The notes beneath the pieces were generated by a model. That model had not been told where the DNA came from, searched no databases, and worked only from the letters and a program-made list of their open reading frames with translations. This document shows positions 6,374 to 10,112 of a stretch of DNA of 10,112 nucleotides, one piece after another (position 1 is the first letter of the stretch; every line of letters starts with the position of its first letter). This DNA is from Betaproteobacteria bacterium (lineage in GTDB: Bacteria > Pseudomonadota > Gammaproteobacteria > Burkholderiales > Burkholderiaceae). The position numbers and the translations under genes were made by a program. The DNA lies in NCBI GenBank assembly GCA_018969885.1, contig JAGWXN010000109.1, positions 1 to 10,112 of the forward strand, in the 5' to 3' direction.

Positions 6374-7039
6374 GTGATTACGCTTGCGCTATCCAAAGGT
6401 CGGATCTTCGATGAAACGCTGCCGCTGCTTGCGGCGGCCGGAATTTCCGTGGAAGCGGTTCAGGCCGATTCCCGAAAACTGATCGTGCCGACCGGCGACC
6501 CCGAGGTGAGGCTGATCATCGTTCGAGCGAGTGATGTGCCCACCTATGTGCGCTACGGCGCGGCCGACCTCGGTGTGGCCGGTCGCGACGTGCTGCTTGA
6601 GAGTGGGGTGGAGGGTATCTATCAGCCCATTGATCTGGGGATCGCCCGTTGCCGGCTCTGCGTGGCGGTGCCGCAGGGCTTTGATTATGTGCAGGCCGTT
6701 CGTCGCGGGGCGCGCATGCGAGTCGCCACCAAATACGTCGATTGCGCGCGCCAGCACTTCGCTCAGAAAGGCGTGCACGTCGACTTGATCAAACTCTACG
6801 GCTCAATGGAACTCGCGCCGCTCGTGGGGTTGGCCGATGCGATCGTGGATGTGGTGAGCAGTGGCGGCACGCTGCGTGCCAACCGGCTGGTCGAAGTTGA
6901 GGAAATCCTCGCCATCTCGGCGCGTCTGATCGTCAATCAGGCTTCGCTCAAAACACAGCCGCGAAAAATCGGCGCGATCCTGCAGGCAGTGGGCGATGCG
7001 GTGGCGGCGCGTGCTGCAAAGGCGGGGGAATCAGCATGA
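6374..7039 (+). CDS. hisG: HisG, ATP phosphoribosyltransferase catalytic subunit, short form
   Basis: Catalyses the first step of histidine biosynthesis, condensing ATP with PRPP. At 221 residues it is the short form (HisG-S), which lacks the C-terminal regulatory domain of the roughly 300-residue long form and is known to require HisZ for activity and feedback control. The N-terminus [19 protein letters not shown] and the PRPP-binding loop SSGGTLRAN (162-170) followed by LVEVEEI are clear. It starts with GTG 6374, with only a weak GGGA (6362-6365) eight bases ahead. The stop overlaps the next start (ATGA at 7036-7039). No hisZ is present here; in Burkholderiales it usually lies elsewhere in the genome, so its absence is expected. 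Confidence 0.95.
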   Translation: MITLALSKGRIFDETLPLLAAAGISVEAVQADSRKLIVPTGDPEVRLIIVRASDVPTYVRYGAADLGVAGRDVLLESGVEGIYQPIDLGIARCRLCVAVPQGFDYVQAVRRGARMRVATKYVDCARQHFAQKGVHVDLIKLYGSMELAPLVGLADAIVDVVSSGGTLRANRLVEVEEILAISARLIVNQASLKTQPRKIGAILQAVGDAVAARAAKAGESA

Positions 7040-9567
7040 GCGTTCAGGGTTTTCAGGCTTTGATCCGGCGTCTGTCGAGCGCCGACCCAGGGTTTTCTGC
7101 CGAACTCAGCGCGCTCCTCGCCTATGAGGCCCAAACCGACGCATCGGTCGCGGCGGCGGTTGAGGCGATCGTCAATGACGTTCGGGCCCGGGGCGATGAG
7201 GCCCTCCTCGACTACACGCGGCGCTTTGACCGGCTGCCGGTCACCTCGGCTGAGGCACTTGAGCTTTCGCCCGCAGCGCTGGCCCAGGCGCTGGCCGCGC
7301 TTGCCCGCCCCGAGCGCGAGGCGCTCGAGGCAGCCGCAGGGCGCGTGCGCGACTACCACGAGCGCCAGCTCGCCCATTCCTGGGAGCATGTTGAACCCGA
7401 TGGAACCCGCCTCGGCCAGCGCATCACGCCGCTTGACCGGGTGGGACTCTATGTTCCGGGCGGCAAGGCCGCCTATCCGTCGTCGGTGCTGATGAACGCA
7501 GTGCCCGCGCGGGTCGCTGGCGTGGGCGAACTCATCATGGTGGTACCCACGCCCGACGGCGCGCGCAATCCCATGGTGCTCGCTGCGGCGGCGATCGCAG
7601 GCGTGGATCGGGTGTTCACGATTGGTGGCGCGCAGGCGGTGGCGGCACTTGCGTTCGGTACCGCCACCGTGCCCGCAGTCGACAAGATCGTGGGTCCGGG
7701 TAACGCCTATGTGGCAGAAGCCAAGCGGCGGGTGTTTGGCACTGTGGGCATCGACATGATTGCCGGGCCCAGTGAAATTCTGGTGATCACCGATGGGTCG
7801 GTGGATCCCGACTGGGTCGCCATGGACCTGTTCTCACAGGCCGAACACGACGAGCTTGCGCAGGCGATTCTGCTCTGCCCCGATCCTGGCTATATCGATC
7901 GCGTACACCAGTCGATCGGACGCCTCCTGCCCGGCATGAGTCGCCGTGCCGTGATCGAGCGTTCGCTCGCCGATCGTGGTGCGCTCATCTGCGTGCGCGA
8001 CATGGAAGAGGCCTGCGCCATTGCAAGCGAAATCGCAGCCGAGCATCTGGAAATCATTGCGGCCGAGCCGCGCCGCTGGTCCGATCGTATTCGGCATGCG
8101 GGCGCGATTTTCCTAGGGCCTTATGCATCGGAGTCGCTGGGCGATTACTGCGCGGGACCCAACCATGTGCTCCCCACGATGCGGACGGCGCGCTTTTCGT
8201 CGCCGCTCGGGGTCTACGACTTTCAGAAGCGCAGTTCCATGATCGAGATTGCGCGCCCGGCCGCGCAGACCCTCGGGCGGATTGCATCGGTGCTTGCCCG
8301 CGGCGAGGGGCTGGAGGCGCATGCGCGCAGTGCCGAGATGCGGCTGGATCCGCCGCAGCCGGCGGATGCCGTAGCAGGAGCGCGCAGCGTCGCTCCGCAT
8401 GCCTCGCACCCCCTAACCGGCGCACCGGCGTTATCCGCCGGCGATCTCGATCGGCGTGTGGCCACCCTCATCCGCGCCGATGTCCGCGAGATGGCGAGCT
8501 ATCACGTGCCGTCCTCGGCAGGCCTGGTGAAACTCGATGCGATGGAAAATCCGTATCGACTCCCGGAGGCGCTTCGTGCCGCGCTCGCCACCCGGCTCGC
8601 CGACGCGCTCATCAATCGCTACCCCGTGCCCTCCTATTCGGGACTCAAGCAGGCGATTGTTACGCGCCTGGGTGTGCCAGTCGGCTACGACGTACTGCTC
8701 GGTAATGGATCCGACGAACTGATCACCATGCTCTGCGTGGCCACGGCCCGGCCCGGCGCCGTTGTGCTTGCGCCGGTGCCTTCTTTCGTGATGTACGAGG
8801 TGTCGGCAAAACTTGCCGGCAGTCGGTTTGTTGGCGTGCCACTCGCTCCTGACCTATCGCTCGATCTGCCCGCCATGCTGGCGGCAATCGCCCGTCACCG
8901 TCCGGCGATCGTGTTCCTCGCCTATCCGAACAATCCCACCGGTAACTGCTTCGAGGCCGCGCAGATCGAGGCCATTCTTCGTGCTGCACCCGGGCTGGTG
9001 GTGCTCGATGAGGCCTATCAGCCGTTTGCACGCGACAGCTGGATGCCCAGGCTTACCGCGTATCCCAACATGCTGGTGATGCGTACGCTCTCCAAGCTCG
9101 GACTTGCCGGTCTGCGACTGGGCTACCTGTCTGGTGATGCCCGCTGGCTTGCCGAACTCGACAAGGTCCGCCCGCCTTACAACATTGGCGTGCTCAATGA
9201 AGTGGCGGCCGAGTTTGCGCTCGAGCATCTGGCGGTGTTTGATGCGCAGGCGGCCGACATCCGGGCCGAGCGCGAACGGCTTTATGCGGCGTTACAAACG
9301 GTCTCGGGTGCACACCCAATCGCCTCCCATGCCAACTTCCTTCTGGTGCGGGTTGCCGACAGCGCTACCGTGCAACGCCGCATGCGTGAGCGTGGGGTGC
9401 TGGTAAAAGACGTCGGTAAAATGCATCGGCTCCTTGCCAACTGCCTTCGGGTAACGGTCGGCGCGCCGGATGAAAATCAGGCGATGCTGGCGGCGCTGGC
9501 CGATGCGCTGAAATCGCTGTCAGCCGCACCTCCCGTCGCTGCGGCGACCATCTCCGTTGCCCCCTAA
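7036..9567 (+). CDS. hisDC: HisD-HisC fusion: histidinol dehydrogenase plus histidinol-phosphate aminotransferase
   Basis: A single 843-residue frame joins two histidine-pathway enzymes. Residues 1 to about 437 are a complete HisD, the NAD- and zinc-dependent enzyme oxidising histidinol to histidine. Gln268, His271, Asp370 (GDYCAGPNH) and His429 match its zinc ligands, and Glu336-His337 its catalytic bases. Residues from about 475 to 843 are a complete HisC, a PLP-dependent class I/II aminotransferase, with YPNNPTGN (630-637), DEAY (658-661) and the PLP lysine Lys687 in [15 protein letters not shown]. An Ala/Pro-rich linker joins them. HisC makes histidinol phosphate two steps before HisD acts, with the phosphatase step between. 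The ATG overlaps the hisG stop. Separate hisD and hisC genes are usual, so a sequencing error that removed a stop is the main alternative, but both domains look intact. The combined symbol is descriptive only. Confidence 0.9.
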   Translation: MSVQGFQALIRRLSSADPGFSAELSALLAYEAQTDASVAAAVEAIVNDVRARGDEALLDYTRRFDRLPVTSAEALELSPAALAQALAALARPEREALEAAAGRVRDYHERQLAHSWEHVEPDGTRLGQRITPLDRVGLYVPGGKAAYPSSVLMNAVPARVAGVGELIMVVPTPDGARNPMVLAAAAIAGVDRVFTIGGAQAVAALAFGTATVPAVDKIVGPGNAYVAEAKRRVFGTVGIDMIAGPSEILVITDGSVDPDWVAMDLFSQAEHDELAQAILLCPDPGYIDRVHQSIGRLLPGMSRRAVIERSLADRGALICVRDMEEACAIASEIAAEHLEIIAAEPRRWSDRIRHAGAIFLGPYASESLGDYCAGPNHVLPTMRTARFSSPLGVYDFQKRSSMIEIARPAAQTLGRIASVLARGEGLEAHARSAEMRLDPPQPADAVAGARSVAPHASHPLTGAPALSAGDLDRRVATLIRADVREMASYHVPSSAGLVKLDAMENPYRLPEALRAALATRLADALINRYPVPSYSGLKQAIVTRLGVPVGYDVLLGNGSDELITMLCVATARPGAVVLAPVPSFVMYEVSAKLAGSRFVGVPLAPDLSLDLPAMLAAIARHRPAIVFLAYPNNPTGNCFEAAQIEAILRAAPGLVVLDEAYQPFARDSWMPRLTAYPNMLVMRTLSKLGLAGLRLGYLSGDARWLAELDKVRPPYNIGVLNEVAAEFALEHLAVFDAQAADIRAERERLYAALQTVSGAHPIASHANFLLVRVADSATVQRRMRERGVLVKDVGKMHRLLANCLRVTVGAPDENQAMLAALADALKSLSAAPPVAAATISVAP
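8347..8457 (+). other. Linker between the HisD and HisC domains
   Basis: About 37 codons (residues 438-474) rich in Ala, Pro, Ser and Gly, beginning [11 protein letters not shown] and ending SAGDLDRR. It falls after the HisD C-terminal segment [11 protein letters not shown] and before the HisC N-terminus [17 protein letters not shown]. No stop codon occurs in frame. GTG 8458 at the end of the linker could serve as an internal HisC start, but I see no Shine-Dalgarno before it, so independent HisC translation is not supported. Composition suggests a flexible, disordered tether; this is inference. Confidence 0.7.
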
Positions 9568-9590
9568 GCCTGACCGTCGCGAGCCCATCG

Positions 9591-10112
9591 ATGCGAACCG
9601 CCGAAGTCACCCGCAATACCGCCGAAACCCAGATCCGTGTGCGCGTCAACCTTGACGGCACGGGTCAACAGAGGCTTGCCACCGGCGTGCCGTTCCTCGA
9701 TCACATGCTCGATCAGATCGCCCGCCATGGCCTGATCGATCTCGAGGTTGAGGCGAAAGGTGACCTTCACATTGATGGGCATCACACGGTGGAAGACATC
9801 GGCATCACGCTTGGCCAGGCGTTTGCCCGCGCCGTGGGCGACAAGCGCGGGATCCGCCGTTATGGCCATGCCTACGTGCCGCTTGATGAGGCGCTGTCTC
9901 GTGTGGTGATCGACCTGTCGGGTCGGCCCGGGCTGGTCTGGCAGGTGGAGTTCCGGCGCGCCATGATCGGCACCTTCGATGTCGATCTGGCCCATGAATT
10001 CTTCCAGGGCTTTGTCAACCATGCGCTCGTGACCCTGCATATTGACAACCTGCGCGGCGACAACGCCCATCATCAGTGCGAAACCGTCTTCAAGGCATTC
10101 GCGCGTGCCCTC
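9591..10112 (+). CDS. hisB: HisB, imidazoleglycerol-phosphate dehydratase (partial, 3' end beyond window)
   Basis: Dehydrates imidazoleglycerol phosphate to imidazoleacetol phosphate, the substrate of HisC. The frame starts at ATG 9591 ([17 protein letters not shown]), 23 bases after the hisDC stop, and runs open for 174 codons to the window edge. The full monofunctional enzyme is usually about 195 residues, so roughly 20 are missing. The two metal-binding motifs are present: HHTVED at 64-69 and HHQCE at 160-164, together with [13 protein letters not shown] (35-47). There is no N-terminal histidinol-phosphate phosphatase domain, so unlike E. coli HisB it does only the dehydratase step and a separate phosphatase is needed elsewhere. 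The Shine-Dalgarno upstream is not obvious. Confidence 0.95.
   Translation, partial: MRTAEVTRNTAETQIRVRVNLDGTGQQRLATGVPFLDHMLDQIARHGLIDLEVEAKGDLHIDGHHTVEDIGITLGQAFARAVGDKRGIRRYGHAYVPLDEALSRVVIDLSGRPGLVWQVEFRRAMIGTFDVDLAHEFFQGFVNHALVTLHIDNLRGDNAHHQCETVFKAFARAL

Noticed and set aside
8338..8460. Separate hisD and hisC genes with an internal HisC start
   Set aside because: There is no stop codon in frame between the domains and no Shine-Dalgarno before the candidate GTG 8458, so a single fused gene is the simplest reading.

Overview
The window is a GC-rich (by eye roughly 60-65%), tightly packed chromosomal segment in which every supported gene is on the + strand. Gene content and order (an mla operon with mlaA inside it, an ABC-2 exporter pair, ibaG, murA, then a his operon starting with a short-form hisG) point to a betaproteobacterium, most likely of the Burkholderiales. 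This rests on remembered synteny and protein character, not on a search. I see no mobile element, tRNA, rRNA or CRISPR array, and no gap between genes longer than about 44 bases.

Region 1 (1-3044) is the outer-membrane lipid asymmetry (Mla) operon in the order mlaF(end)-mlaE-mlaD-mlaA-mlaC-mlaB. It encodes the inner-membrane MlaFEDB complex, the periplasmic shuttle MlaC and the outer-membrane component MlaA, which together move phospholipid between the two membranes. The MlaA homologue has an ordinary Sec signal peptide and no usable lipobox cysteine. Region 2 (3063-4795) is a two-gene ABC-2 exporter resembling YadG/YadH, with unknown substrate. Region 3 (4803-6349) holds a BolA-family IbaG protein and MurA, the first committed enzyme of peptidoglycan synthesis.

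Region 4 (6374-10112) is the start of a histidine biosynthesis operon. It holds a short HisG (the kind that needs a HisZ partner, which is not in this window), then one continuous 843-residue reading frame carrying complete HisD and HisC enzymes joined by a linker of about 37 residues, then a monofunctional HisB cut off by the window end. HisD and HisC are normally separate proteins, so this apparent HisD-HisC fusion is the most unusual item here.

Spacing throughout (several stop/start overlaps, gaps of 5-44 bases, no convincing terminator) suggests transcription can run from mla through murA into his. Otherwise this is a housekeeping region. I did not find evidence for a previously undescribed system.
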